Source: Oscillospiraceae bacterium
Lineage (GTDB): Bacteria > Bacillota > Clostridia > Oscillospirales > UBA929
DNA length: 33,876 nt
Reading direction: 5' to 3'
Assembly (NCBI GenBank): GCA_031254195.1
Contig: JAIRUW010000034.1
Location: forward strand, 1 to 33,876
In this document: in pieces, positions 20,440-28,207 of the stretch
Position numbering within the stretch: position 1 is the stretch's first letter
Layout of the letters: each line of letters opens with the position of its first letter
Notes under the pieces: model-generated
Seen by the model: the letters and a program-made list of their open reading frames with translations, nothing else
Databases searched by the model: none
Told to the model about the DNA's origin: nothing
Program-made: the position numbers and the translations under genes

Positions 20440-22716
20440 TCACGGCGCGGCTATAGTATCCAACACCGTGCCCGTCGCGTCAGAGAGGTAAATCATCCGT
20501 CCCTGCCTGACGTTGAACCCCATATGTATCAGCATCAAATCAGAAAGGTCGGCGCTCCCCTTGCCCGCCATAGCGAGCGTCCCGCCCGGGGCAACGGCTG
20601 TGTCGGGCAACGCCCAGAGGAAGGGGTTTTGCAAGTCGTTGCTGAGGTAGAGGCCGGTGGTGCGCACCGTTTCATCGGTGTGGTTATACAGCACGCAGCC
20701 GTTGCGCGCCGAAGACGCGTAAGCCTCCGCAAACAGCAGCGGCGGCATCTCCTCCCTGGTGACCAGCTCGACTTTCACCACGCCGCCCTGCGCGTCGGAC
20801 ATAGAAACGGTAATCTCAGGCTCGTAGAGTTTCTCCCCGTTGACCACCCAATGGTCAAACACGGTAAACTTCGGCAGCGCCGGGCGCAGCGGCACGGTCA
20901 GGTGGGCAAAATACCGCGCCGACGTCCCTTTTTGCGTGCCGATAACGGCCTCCCCGCCGGTAACCTCCACATCAAACATGTCAAAGCCGTAATCAAAGTA
21001 ATCACGCAGGCTCTTCGTGATATAGGCGCCGCGCCCCCGCGCGACCATGAGCATGTTGGCGTGGTTATCGGCGACGGTGTGCAAACCCACCCAATGGGAG
21101 TATTTTCTGGCCTCCAGCGCCGCGCTGATTTCATTAAACGCTTCGGCGTACAGCCTTTGCGTCGTCTCTTTAACGTTTTGCTCGGTCACGATGTTGGACA
21201 TCAGGTCGCACATCATCATCGAAAACTTATCCGCCAAGTCCTCACGTTTCAGCAGCGCTTCCAGCAGCCGGCTGTACCGGCCGTTCCTCTCGTTCATCAT
21301 CTCCTGGAAGGTGGATTTATTGGGGTCGGCCGGGTTTTCATACAGCCCCAGCGTCCAGTCCAGATCGTAAACCATATACCGCCAGCGCCCGTCCAGCTCC
21401 GGCGCCAGCCCCTCAACCTGCGGCCCGGTGTAGCGCCAGCGCTTGAGGTTGTTGTTGGGCCAGTCATGGTTGCCCATATATGTTTCAAAGGCATAATAGA
21501 GCAAAAGGTTGTCAACGTCCACCAGCGCTTCAAATTGGGCAAACACCGTATCGTCGCGCAGGTTGTGCCATGCGTAACTGTTCATCAGCTCCACCGCTTC
21601 CTGCGCGGCCGTGTCGTCGGTTCTCATCCACATCTCCCCGTCGCCCACGATCTGGAAATCTTGGGTCGGCGCGTCGTAAACATCCTGCAAATACTGCTCA
21701 TTCAGGCTCACATTGATCCAAGCGAAGCCGTAATACTCCCCGTTGAGGAAGATTGCCGCCGGCCGCACAGGCGTTGTGACGCGCAGCCCGGCCTGACGCG
21801 CCAGCTCGGACGCGACCTCGTTGCGCAGCATCCCGAAATCACGGTCGTTGGCCCCGTTGCGCAGTACGATGGTGTCGTACTTGGTCAGCGGCGAACCGTA
21901 CTCGTCGGCCAGCAGATCGTCGGGGAAAAAGTCAAAGTGGAATTTGCCAAGACTCGGCTCATACTCTCTGCGGGCAATCAGGCGGATGGATTTCTGCGAG
22001 GCGGCCCGCGACCAGCCGCCGCTGACGCGTATCCCCGCGGCCTGCGCGACGACGCGCTTCCCTTCCGGCGTAAAGACCTCGGTATAAACAGGCCGTTCGC
22101 CCTCCATCCCCCGCCAGTTGAAGTTGGCCGGGTCGGGCGGTTCTATATTCTTTCTGGGGTTCTCTCTTACGTAATCGGCTCGGGCCCGCCCTTCGACAAA
22201 AATACCTGTATCATAGTCATAGAGGTATTCACGGTTGGTGGAGAGCGAGAATATCAGCGTGTCAAACCGGCTGCCGACATCCTTGCCGAGAAAAAACGTA
22301 TGCGCCAGCGTTCGCGTGACGGTATCGCCGCGCACGGCGATGGCCTTCAGCGTGACGACGTTGACCGTATTGGTTACCGGCACTAAAAAGCGGATCGGAT
22401 CGGAATATTCTCTGGAAGCACTTGTCGGCTCCGACCCATCTGTGGTATAATAGATTTTAGCGTCTGCCAACGACGCGATGACGGCGACTTCGATATTCGT
22501 CTCAAAGAAATGCCCTGTCTCCGACAGCGCAAGCTGTAGCTTGCCGTCCACGCTCGCACCGGTCACGGCGCCGACATTGACAGCCGGTTCGTTCGCCTCT
22601 CCCGGCAGCAGCGCCGCCGGCAAGCCGAACGGTTCGGTCGGGTTTAGGTTGAGCGCGACCGCCGAAGACACCAGCATGACAAACACCACGCCTAAAACAA
22701 TCCATCTGCGTACCAT
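20440..22716 (-). CDS. CotH-kinase family exported protein
   Basis: A 758-residue protein with an N-terminal membrane anchor or signal (residues 5-22), a chitobiase/Fn3-like module with [10 protein letters not shown] (89-98), a CotH kinase domain (about 150-560) and a C-terminal lamin-tail-like beta domain. Kinase landmarks are Q-K-S (Lys242), G-N-H-D-W-P-N-N-N (415-423) and Y-D-L-D-W-T-L-G (450-457; Asp451, Asp453). CotH of Bacillus is an atypical protein kinase of spore coat proteins, but extracytoplasmic homologues next to VTC and DUF4956 genes are a separate, uncharacterised group. The ATG at 22716 follows GTGAGGTG; 22728 lacks a ribosome site. Divergent from the VTC gene, with start codons only 26 bases apart. 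Confidence 0.87.
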   Translation of the reverse strand: MVRRWIVLGVVFVMLVSSAVALNLNPTEPFGLPAALLPGEANEPAVNVGAVTGASVDGKLQLALSETGHFFETNIEVAVIASLADAKIYYTTDGSEPTSASREYSDPIRFLVPVTNTVNVVTLKAIAVRGDTVTRTLAHTFFLGKDVGSRFDTLIFSLSTNREYLYDYDTGIFVEGRARADYVRENPRKNIEPPDPANFNWRGMEGERPVYTEVFTPEGKRVVAQAAGIRVSGGWSRAASQKSIRLIARREYEPSLGKFHFDFFPDDLLADEYGSPLTKYDTIVLRNGANDRDFGMLRNEVASELARQAGLRVTTPVRPAAIFLNGEYYGFAWINVSLNEQYLQDVYDAPTQDFQIVGDGEMWMRTDDTAAQEAVELMNSYAWHNLRDDTVFAQFEALVDVDNLLLYYAFETYMGNHDWPNNNLKRWRYTGPQVEGLAPELDGRWRYMVYDLDWTLGLYENPADPNKSTFQEMMNERNGRYSRLLEALLKREDLADKFSMMMCDLMSNIVTEQNVKETTQRLYAEAFNEISAALEARKYSHWVGLHTVADNHANMLMVARGRGAYITKSLRDYFDYGFDMFDVEVTGGEAVIGTQKGTSARYFAHLTVPLRPALPKFTVFDHWVVNGEKLYEPEITVSMSDAQGGVVKVELVTREEMPPLLFAEAYASSARNGCVLYNHTDETVRTTGLYLSNDLQNPFLWALPDTAVAPGGTLAMAGKGSADLSDLMLIHMGFNVRQGRMIYLSDATGTVLDTIAAP

Positions 22717-22742
22717 AATACACCTCACAGGAGTTTTTTTGA

Positions 22743-23426
22743 ATGCAATACCGCCATGAACAAAAATTCTTCATGAACGCCCATACCTCGGCCGTCCTCA
22801 AGCGCAGGGTCTCGTCCGTGATGCGCCCGGACGTTTTCGCCCACCATATGAGCGGGATTTATGTGGTCAACAACCTCTACCTCGACGACCAGTACAATAG
22901 CTTCTACCATGAAAAGATGAACAATAGCTTCAGCCGTGATAAATACCGCGTCCGCTTCTATAACGGCGACCTCTCGTTTATCCGCTTTGAGCGCAAGCAC
23001 AAGGACGGGGAACTGTCGTACAAGCAGTCTGTCAAAATGACCGAGGAGGAGTACCGCAGCGTCGCCAGGGGTGATTTGGACTTTGCCCTCCGGTCGGAAC
23101 ACCCGCTCTGGCAAAAGGTCGCCCTCCTGCACCGCCTGCGCCGCCTGCGCCCTTCGGCGGCGTATTCGTATACCCGGGAGGCTTACATATACGGGCCGGG
23201 CAACGTCCGCCTCACCTTCGACAGCCATATCCGACAGGATATAATGACGCCCGAGCCGGATAGAAGCGCGCCGCCCGGCGAGGGAGGAATGCTGGAGGTC
23301 AAGTTCGACGGCTTCCTTCCCGACGTTATCAGGGATCTCCTCCAAGGATTGCCGCTGGCACGCACCGAGATGTCAAAATACAGTTATTCACGCGAAAGGG
23401 GACTATGTCAATGCTTGCTCAGTTAA
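22743..23426 (+). CDS. VTC-domain (polyphosphate polymerase-like) protein
   Basis: A 227-residue protein of the CYTH-like VTC superfamily, whose yeast member polymerises polyphosphate from ATP. The tunnel residues expected to bind phosphate are present: R-H-E-Q-K (4-8), K-Y-R-V-R-F-Y (67-73), R-F-E-R-K (81-85), K-Q-S (94-96), E-V-K-F-D-G-F-L-P near the C-terminus and S-K-Y-S at the end. No SPX domain or membrane segment; DUF4956 next door probably provides the membrane part. The ATG at 22743 follows AGGAG. The stop overlaps the DUF4956 start by 22 bases. Polyphosphate synthesis is family inference, not shown. Confidence 0.88.
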   Translation: MQYRHEQKFFMNAHTSAVLKRRVSSVMRPDVFAHHMSGIYVVNNLYLDDQYNSFYHEKMNNSFSRDKYRVRFYNGDLSFIRFERKHKDGELSYKQSVKMTEEEYRSVARGDLDFALRSEHPLWQKVALLHRLRRLRPSAAYSYTREAYIYGPGNVRLTFDSHIRQDIMTPEPDRSAPPGEGGMLEVKFDGFLPDVIRDLLQGLPLARTEMSKYSYSRERGLCQCLLS

Positions 23427-24070
23427 GGGACCTCATCCTGTCTCCGCAGCAGGTCGAAAGCCTGAGCGCGACGCATGTGCTCGTCACGCTGTCGGTAGCC
23501 GCTTTATGCGGCCTGGTGATCTTCCTGGTCTACCGCTATTTTAACAAGGGAGTGGTCTACAGCGTCCATTACAACATGCTTATCCTGATGGTATGTGTCG
23601 TGACGGCGCTGATCATCATCTCCATCGGCAGCAACCTTGTCCTATCGCTCGGCATGGTAGGCGCTCTAAGTATCGTCCGCTTCCGCGCGGCGGTCAAAGA
23701 CCCTTTGGACGTCGGCTTCATCTTCTGGGGCGTTGCCGCCGGCCTGACAGCCGGCGCGCGGCTCTATCTGGTCGCGCTGCTGGGAACGGCGTTCATCGCG
23801 GTGCTGTATATCGTCCTGACGATGGTGCGTATCGAGAAGCGCAGCTTCCTGATTATCGTCCGCTACGCCCCCGAGGCCGAGGAGCGGGTTTCGGCCCTGT
23901 TGCTTCCGCTGAATATCCGCCTGAAAAACAAAACCGCCGCGAAAGGCTTTACCGAAGTGACCGCCGAAATACGCGTCCGCCGCGGCGACACGTCGTTTAT
24001 AGAGCCGATGCGGCAGGAGGATGGCGTGGAAGGCGTCACGCTGGTGGAGTATACCGGAGACTACGCATAA
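23405..24070 (+). CDS. DUF4956 membrane protein
   Basis: A 221-residue protein with about four transmembrane helices (roughly 24-44, 56-78, 103-118, 121-140) and a cytoplasmic C-terminal domain. The conserved loop G-A-L-S-I-V-R-F-R-A-A-V-K-D-P-L-D (residues about 86-102) is the DUF4956 signature. The family is repeatedly found beside VTC-domain and CotH genes, as here, and probably forms the membrane partner of the VTC enzyme, by analogy with the membrane part of yeast VTC (inference). Start ATG at 23405 has AAAGGGG 5 bases upstream; an alternative Met lies two codons on. Ended by a strong hairpin. Confidence 0.88.
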   Translation: MSMLAQLRDLILSPQQVESLSATHVLVTLSVAALCGLVIFLVYRYFNKGVVYSVHYNMLILMVCVVTALIIISIGSNLVLSLGMVGALSIVRFRAAVKDPLDVGFIFWGVAAGLTAGARLYLVALLGTAFIAVLYIVLTMVRIEKRSFLIIVRYAPEAEERVSALLLPLNIRLKNKTAAKGFTEVTAEIRVRRGDTSFIEPMRQEDGVEGVTLVEYTGDYA

Positions 24071-24101
24071 AGACAGTATACACGAACCCAAATCAAAAAT
24101 C

Positions 24102-24134
24102 AACGGCTGACGGTTAAACGTCAGCCGTTTTCTT
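24102..24134. terminator. Bidirectional intrinsic terminator between DUF4956 and chemoreceptor genes
   Basis: AACGGCTGACG (24102-24112) pairs perfectly with CGTCAGCCGTT (24119-24129), loop of 6 bases, followed by TTCTT on the plus strand; T-rich sequence also follows on the minus strand (TTGATTTTTG). It lies between convergent genes. Confidence 0.92.
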
Positions 24135-24144
24135 ATGGTAAAAT

Positions 24145-25596
24145 TTAATACTTCCCTATGGCGCTTCTGCCGTCCTCGGGCAAGTCTACATTGGCGTCCT
24201 GCTTGAACTGCGCAAGCAGCCGTCTTAGCATTTCGGCCTGACTGCTCATCTCCTCGCTGGCCGCGGCGCTCTCCTGAGCCGTCGCGCTGTTCTGCTGTAC
24301 AATTTGCGCCACCTGCCCGATGCCCTCGTTGATCTGCGTGATCCCTTCCGACTGCATCTCGGAGGATTGGGCGATCTCGCTGACGATCTGACTGCTCTCG
24401 TTGATACCGGACACGATCTCCTCCAGGCTTTCGGCGGTGTCATGGGCGATGCGCGAGCCAAGCTCCGCTTTCTCCATCGAGTTGGCAATCAGCGCCCCGG
24501 TATCCTTCGCGGCATCGGCGCTCTTGGAGGCGAGATTGCGCACTTCCTCCGCGACGACGGCGAAGCCCTTGCCGTGCTGCCCGGCCCTAGCCGCCTCAAC
24601 GGCGGCGTTGAGGGCGAGGATGTTGGTCTGGAAAGCGATGTCGTCGATGACTTTGATGACTTTGCTGATGGACTGGCTGGCGGCGTTGATGTCTTTGACG
24701 GCGCTCATCATCTCGCCCATCTGCCGGCTGCCCTTCTCGGCGTTGCCTTTGATGGTGTTGCCCAGCGTGGCGGCGCGTCCGGCCATCTCCGCGTTTTTCT
24801 TTGTCACATCCGCGATTTCGGTAATGGAAGAGGACAGCCGTTCCACGGCGGCGGACTGCTGGGTAGATCCTTGCGCCAGCACTTGGGAACCGTCGGCGAT
24901 TTGCTTGGAGGCGGATGTGAATGAGCCGCTCATTTTGCTGATGTCGGACACTAGGGCGGCTTCTTCTTTCTGGATTCTCAATAATTCCGTAATATCCACA
25001 ACGATTTCGATGTGGCCTATCTTACGGCCTTTCTTATCGCTTAACGCGGAGGAGTCCACCTTAAAGCTCATATCGCCCGCGTCAAACTGCGTCGAAGGCT
25101 GGCCGCGCTCAAGGCAGTTCAGCCCGCAGTTGGGCGTGCCGCAGATGCCCGCTTTCCAGACGGTGGCGCAAGGCACCCCCTTTGTCGCGGCGCGGGTTGT
25201 GCCCAGCATCTGCTCTGTCGGCTTGTTGATAAAGGTGGTGTTCCTGTTGCTGTCGGTGACGGAAAGCGGATAAGGGATGTGGTCGAGGATGTTTTCATAC
25301 CAATGGAGCCTATTGGCGGCCCAGTTGGTGATGATCGTCGCGAAAAAGATACCGCTGATGACGCCGGCCAGCGCGAAGAGGATGGTCGTTCTGGAAGATT
25401 GCTCGCTCATGCGGTTGATTTCGGTTATTTGAGCGGTAACGGCTTCGTCTATGTAACCTGCGTTTTCCATCATTTGATACATCTCATTGGACGCGTCCAC
25501 AATCTTTGCTCTGGAGTTCAGGCCGAGGACGCCAAGAACTACTCCTAAAATTGCCAGGAAAAGGAATCCGCTAAAGATAATTGTGCGTGCAGACAT
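24145..25596 (-). CDS. Methyl-accepting chemotaxis protein with cysteine-rich PAS domain
   Basis: A 483-residue transmembrane chemoreceptor: helix 1 at about 5-25, a short outside segment of about 45 residues, helix 2 at 70-90, a PAS domain at about 100-215 and a full signalling hairpin to the C-terminus (tip [22 protein letters not shown]). The PAS domain carries four cysteines, Cys143, 152, 157 and 161 (C-x8-C-x4-C-x3-C), suggesting a metal, Fe-S or heme-linked redox sensor inside the cell. There is little room for an external ligand domain, so it probably senses an internal state. Start: ATG at 25596 with AAGGATG upstream; the longer frame to 25644 overlaps the promoter. Confidence 0.93.
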   Translation of the reverse strand: MSARTIIFSGFLFLAILGVVLGVLGLNSRAKIVDASNEMYQMMENAGYIDEAVTAQITEINRMSEQSSRTTILFALAGVISGIFFATIITNWAANRLHWYENILDHIPYPLSVTDSNRNTTFINKPTEQMLGTTRAATKGVPCATVWKAGICGTPNCGLNCLERGQPSTQFDAGDMSFKVDSSALSDKKGRKIGHIEIVVDITELLRIQKEEAALVSDISKMSGSFTSASKQIADGSQVLAQGSTQQSAAVERLSSSITEIADVTKKNAEMAGRAATLGNTIKGNAEKGSRQMGEMMSAVKDINAASQSISKVIKVIDDIAFQTNILALNAAVEAARAGQHGKGFAVVAEEVRNLASKSADAAKDTGALIANSMEKAELGSRIAHDTAESLEEIVSGINESSQIVSEIAQSSEMQSEGITQINEGIGQVAQIVQQNSATAQESAAASEEMSSQAEMLRRLLAQFKQDANVDLPEDGRSAIGKY

Positions 25597-25629
25597 GAAA
25601 ACACATCCTTCTCCAATCAGATTACCTTC

Positions 25630-25658
25630 ATCATACTCCTCCAAACTGCGCTTTGCAA
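25630..25658 (-). promoter_or_regulatory. Promoter of the PAS chemoreceptor gene
   Basis: Minus strand: TTGCAA (25658-25653), 17-base spacer, TATGAT (25635-25630). No sigma-D-type promoter was seen here. Confidence 0.7.
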
Positions 25659-25676
25659 TACTTTTTGCATAAATAT

Positions 25677-25784
25677 TTATTTCCCATACACAAGAAAAAA
25701 CTCACCTGTGAACAGCAATATCAGTATAATATTCACAATAAACAGGATGAATAGTGACAAGGACAGCCTCTTCTTATCAAGCAT
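25677..25784 (-). CDS. 35-residue single-pass membrane peptide, probable sporulation protein
   Basis: ATG at 25784 preceded by GGAGGGAGAAAG, 35 codons, stop at 25677. The peptide starts M-L-D-K-K-R-L, then has one long hydrophobic helix ([16 protein letters not shown]) and ends [10 protein letters not shown] longer in-frame reading to 25889 crosses the terminator and promoter and is unlikely. A good sigma-E-type promoter lies 23 bases upstream and the neighbours are spore coat genes, so expression in the mother cell is likely. Role unknown; tiny mother-cell membrane peptides such as SpoVM show that proteins of this size can matter in spore formation, but no homology is claimed. Confidence 0.68.
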   Translation of the reverse strand: MLDKKRLSLSLFILFIVNIILILLFTGEFFLVYGK

Positions 25785-25806
25785 CTTTCTCCCTCCCCGC
25801 TCTCCT

Positions 25807-25835
25807 ATCTTATGGACAGGCTGTGGAAAATATGT
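25807..25835 (-). promoter_or_regulatory. Sigma-E-type promoter of the 35-residue membrane peptide gene
   Basis: Minus strand: ACATATT (25835-25829), 14-base spacer, CATAAGAT (25814-25807), close to the mother-cell sigma-E pattern (ATATT around -35, CATACAAT at -10). Predicted transcript start near 25800, giving a leader of about 16 bases. Confidence 0.6.
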
Positions 25836-25858
25836 ACAGGCGGTCATGCCGCCTGTAC
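25834..25858 (-). terminator. Hairpin after the CotF-like gene
   Basis: GTACAGGCGG (25834-25843) pairs perfectly with CCGCCTGTAC (25849-25858), 5-base loop, 2 bases after the stop codon. On the minus strand ATATTTTCC follows, a weak T-tract. Its end overlaps the -35 of the next promoter. Confidence 0.75.
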
Positions 25859-25860
25859 CG

Positions 25861-26127
25861 CTACTGCATAAACATTTGCTTTGCCGCATTTATATCCGAC
25901 GCGGGCGCCTCTTTGGTCGGATACCAGCCGCGGCTGGACGATTCGCAGAACAGCTCGCTTTGTATGCTGTGCTCCTCTTGGAGGATGTTGAGGAAGGTGT
26001 CGCGCAGGTTTACGCACTGGCATTCGCCGGCGCGGGTGTTGTAGTTGTTGGTGACGTGCTTTTGGGTGGAGAGCAGATCGCTCAGCATTTCCTTATCGCC
26101 AAGGTAGCCTTGTGTCGCTTCGCTCAT
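25861..26127 (-). CDS. CotF-family spore coat protein
   Basis: An 88-residue protein of the CotF type: L-S-D-L-L-S-T-Q-K-H-V-T-N-N-Y-N-T, then an L-R-D-T-F-L-N-I-L-Q-E-E-H stretch and the ending R-G-W-Y-P-T-K-E-A, all typical of the ferritin-like CotF fold. These proteins accumulate in the spore coat or as small spore proteins in the mother cell. The ATG at 26127 follows AGGAGGAACACC. It is 52 bases after another small coat-type gene on the same strand and is probably co-transcribed with it; a small GC hairpin (GCGCC/GGCGC) lies between. Confidence 0.88.
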   Translation of the reverse strand: MSEATQGYLGDKEMLSDLLSTQKHVTNNYNTRAGECQCVNLRDTFLNILQEEHSIQSELFCESSSRGWYPTKEAPASDINAAKQMFMQ

Positions 26128-26179
26128 ATCGGTGTTCCTCCTGTGAAGGTTTTGTGTTTCGCGCCGGAGGCGCGGGGAG

Positions 26180-26359
26180 TTAGGGCTTCAAGTGGCTCAT
26201 CAATGTGTCAAAATGCCTTTGGTGCTGCGATGCGATGGTTTCGAGCTTCTGGCGTATGGCGGGGTCGTTGCACTGTTTGGCCATTGTACGGTACTTTTTG
26301 GTGATGACCTGCTCTTCCCCGATCTGGTCTTGCAGCGCCATCAGTTCCTTGGTGGTCAT
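26180..26359 (-). CDS. Small helical protein, probable spore coat protein (ferritin-like)
   Basis: A 59-residue protein, M-T-T-K-E-L-M-A-L-Q-D-Q-I-G-E-E-Q then K-L-E-T-I-A-S-Q-H-Q-R-H-F-D, helical throughout, resembling short CotF-associated coat proteins of spore formers. The ATG at 26359 has GGGGGAT upstream; a longer frame to 26479 lacks a ribosome site and crosses the promoter region. It is first of a two-gene unit with the CotF-like gene and is divergent from spoIIGA. A mother-cell-type promoter candidate lies at 26393-26423. Function by similarity and context only. Confidence 0.75.
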   Translation of the reverse strand: MTTKELMALQDQIGEEQVITKKYRTMAKQCNDPAIRQKLETIASQHQRHFDTLMSHLKP

Positions 26360-26392
26360 GCGGTATCCCCCTTCGGTTTTTGAACTGTGGAT

Positions 26393-26423
26393 ATAGTATT
26401 GTTCTTTTGCAAGGAAGATATGT
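26393..26423 (-). promoter_or_regulatory. Possible mother-cell (sigma-E/sigma-K) promoter of the coat genes
   Basis: Minus strand: ACATATC (26423-26417), 16-base spacer, AATACTAT followed by A (26400-26392). The -10 fits both the sigma-E (CATACAAT) and sigma-K (CATA-N3-TA) patterns imperfectly; spacing is slightly long for sigma-E. Confidence 0.4.
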
Positions 26424-26446
26424 ACAACACCCCGCGAAATGACTGT

Positions 26447-26471
26447 TTTTGACAATTGTATGCTGTATACT
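26447..26471 (+). promoter_or_regulatory. Candidate spoIIG promoter with Spo0A-box-like site
   Basis: TATACT (26466-26471) is a good -10, but the -35 at 17 bases (CTGTTT) is poor. The minus strand of 26447-26456 reads ATTGTCAAAA, 8 of 10 matches to the 0A box TTTGTCGAAA, just downstream of that -35. This resembles the Bacillus spoIIG promoter, where Spo0A activates sigma-A polymerase. Transcription would begin at about the ATG of spoIIGA. Confidence 0.5.
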
Positions 26472-26477
26472 ATGGAC

Positions 26478-27332
26478 ATGACGGTAATTTACATAGATTC
26501 CTTGGCGCTGCTGAATTTCATCATCAACTATCTCCTCTTGCTGGCCACCGCCCGTATCGGCGGCACGGGCTTCCGCCGGTGGCGGCTCGCCGCTGCCGCG
26601 CTGTTCGGCGCGGGGTATGCCGTCGCGGTGTGGCTGCCGGGCATGATGTTCCTTTCGGGGCTGTTTTGGAAGGCTCTGTCTTGCGCGGTCATGGCGCTGA
26701 TTGCGTTCGGCGGCTTCCGCTTCCCGCGGCTTATGCGGCTCTGCCTGCTCTTTATCGCCGCTTCTTTCCTTCTGGGCGGCGTGGTGCTGGCGCTGGGGCT
26801 GCTCGCGGGGTCGCCGTCATCCGGCGGCATCCCCTATATGCCGGTGGATTTCAAGACCCTCTTCCTAACGGCAGGGCTGAGTTACGCGGTACTGACGCTG
26901 GCGTTCAAGCATATGGGGCGGCACGGCGCAAGGGAGACGGCGGAGGTCTTGGCGGTGTGGGGTAACCGCCAGATTCGCGTCAAGGCGCTGCTGGACAGCG
27001 GGCATACGCTGACCGACCCCATTAGCGGCGCGGAGGTGCTCATCCTCGACGCTTCCGCGGCGCCGGCACTGCTCCCGCCCCCCGCCGCGGCATTGCTCGA
27101 CCCGTCCCTGCTGCGCGACCCCGCCGGGGTAATGGAGCTGATGGGCCCGCTTGGCCTCGGCACGCGCTTCCGCCTGATACCATTCCGCGCCGTGGGCGTA
27201 GACTGCGGCTTTCTGCTGGCGTTCCGTCCCGACCAAGTGACCGTGCGCGGAAAACGCCGCCCCGGCTGCCTGATCGGCATATCGCCCACGCCGCTGGCCG
27301 AGGGGATCGACGCCCTTGTATCCACTATATAG
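26478..27332 (+). CDS. spoIIGA: Sporulation sigma-E processing peptidase SpoIIGA
   Basis: Membrane-embedded aspartic protease that cuts the pro-sequence from pro-sigma-E in the mother cell after a signal from the forespore. The 284-residue protein starts with five hydrophobic helices (about 3-22, 35-53, 55-78, 85-110, 127-143) and has a cytoplasmic protease domain with [10 protein letters not shown] (Asp173 is the catalytic residue in D-S-G). L-I-P-F-R-A-V-G near 235 is typical. Upstream ATGs at 26439, 26460 and 26472 are possible, but none has a ribosome site; 26478 gives the family N-terminus M-T-V-I-Y-I-D-S-L. The absence of any ribosome site and the -10 box 6 bases upstream suggest a leaderless mRNA. 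It is 13 bases before sigE. Confidence 0.92.
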   Translation: MTVIYIDSLALLNFIINYLLLLATARIGGTGFRRWRLAAAALFGAGYAVAVWLPGMMFLSGLFWKALSCAVMALIAFGGFRFPRLMRLCLLFIAASFLLGGVVLALGLLAGSPSSGGIPYMPVDFKTLFLTAGLSYAVLTLAFKHMGRHGARETAEVLAVWGNRQIRVKALLDSGHTLTDPISGAEVLILDASAAPALLPPPAAALLDPSLLRDPAGVMELMGPLGLGTRFRLIPFRAVGVDCGFLLAFRPDQVTVRGKRRPGCLIGISPTPLAEGIDALVSTI

Positions 27333-27345
27333 GAGGGACATAAAA

Positions 27346-28068
27346 ATGAAAAAGCTCCGCCTGAGGTTTTATATAGCCCTGCACCGCCTGCTGGCGCGGC
27401 TGGGCGTATCGCGCCCCGGCAAGATCATGTATATCTGCGGCTCCGACACGCTGCCGCCGCCGCTCTCCTCCGACGAGGAAAGCCGCCTGCTGCGGGATTA
27501 CGGCGAGGGCAAGGAATCGGTGCGGCGCATCTTGATTGAGCGAAACCTGCGCCTGGTCGTCTATATCGCGCGGCGGTTTGAGAATACGGGCATCTTTGTC
27601 GAGGACCTCATCTCCATCGGCACCATCGGTCTGATCAAAGCCATCAACACGTATAAATGCGACCGCAATATCAAGCTGGCGACCTACGCCTCGCGCTGTA
27701 TCGAGAACGAGATTCTGATGTTCCTGCGCAAAACCTCCTCCCAGCGCAGCGAGGTGAGCCTGGACGAGCCGCTCAACACCGACTGGGACGGCAACGAGCT
27801 GCTGTTGAGCGACATCCTTGGCACCGAGCCGGACAGCGTCCAGCGCCCCATTGAGGATGACGCCGACCGTGAAATGCTGCGCAAGGCCATTGCCCGCCTC
27901 TCGGAAAGGGAGAAGGAGATCATCACCATGCGGTTCGGGCTGGGCGGCGCGGCGGAAAAGACGCAGAAGGAGGTCGCGGACATGATGGGCATCTCGCAGT
28001 CCTATATCTCCCGGCTGGAGAAAAAAATCATCTCCCGGCTGCGGCGGGAGATGAGTAAGATGGTTTGA
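27346..28068 (+). CDS. sigE: RNA polymerase sigma-E factor (mother cell), pro-form
   Basis: A 240-residue sigma-70 family protein. The first about 28 residues are the basic, membrane-binding pro-sequence ([16 protein letters not shown]) removed by Spo[16 protein letters not shown] marks the start of the mature factor. Region 2 ([14 protein letters not shown], then [19 protein letters not shown]) and region 4 ([33 protein letters not shown]) are complete. Start ATG at 27346 with AGGAGGG. The sigG gene, usual next neighbour, is missing; an unrelated transporter lipoprotein gene follows. Confidence 0.97.
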   Translation: MKKLRLRFYIALHRLLARLGVSRPGKIMYICGSDTLPPPLSSDEESRLLRDYGEGKESVRRILIERNLRLVVYIARRFENTGIFVEDLISIGTIGLIKAINTYKCDRNIKLATYASRCIENEILMFLRKTSSQRSEVSLDEPLNTDWDGNELLLSDILGTEPDSVQRPIEDDADREMLRKAIARLSEREKEIITMRFGLGGAAEKTQKEVADMMGISQSYISRLEKKIISRLRREMSKMV

Positions 28069-28124
28069 GAGCAGTTTGAGGAATCGCCCATCCGCCCCGC
28101 ACCTTTCTCAATACTTCCATTTGC

Positions 28125-28153
28125 TTGCATTCGTCTCTCCGCTGTTGTATAAT
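28125..28153 (+). promoter_or_regulatory. Sigma-A promoter of the solute-binding lipoprotein gene
   Basis: TTGCAT (28125-28130), 17-base spacer, TATAAT (28148-28153), 55 bases before the ATG. Shows that the gene is separate from spoIIG. Confidence 0.82.
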
Positions 28154-28207
28154 AGGAGCAGAGAGTTGCGAAAGACTAAATGCCAAGTCAATGGAAGGTG
28201 AGCCGAA

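Noticed and set aside
20314..22386. 690-codon open frame on the plus strand opposite the CotH gene
   Set aside because: Lies wholly within the CotH and chemoreceptor coding region on the other strand, rich in Arg/His/Val as antisense frames of G+C-rich genes are, no ribosome site, no recognisable domain. The CotH frame has clear family motifs.
26449..26471. TTGACA followed by TATACT upstream of spoIIGA
   Set aside because: Spacing is only 11 bases, far too short for a promoter pair. The TTGACA is better explained as part of a 0A-box-like sequence.
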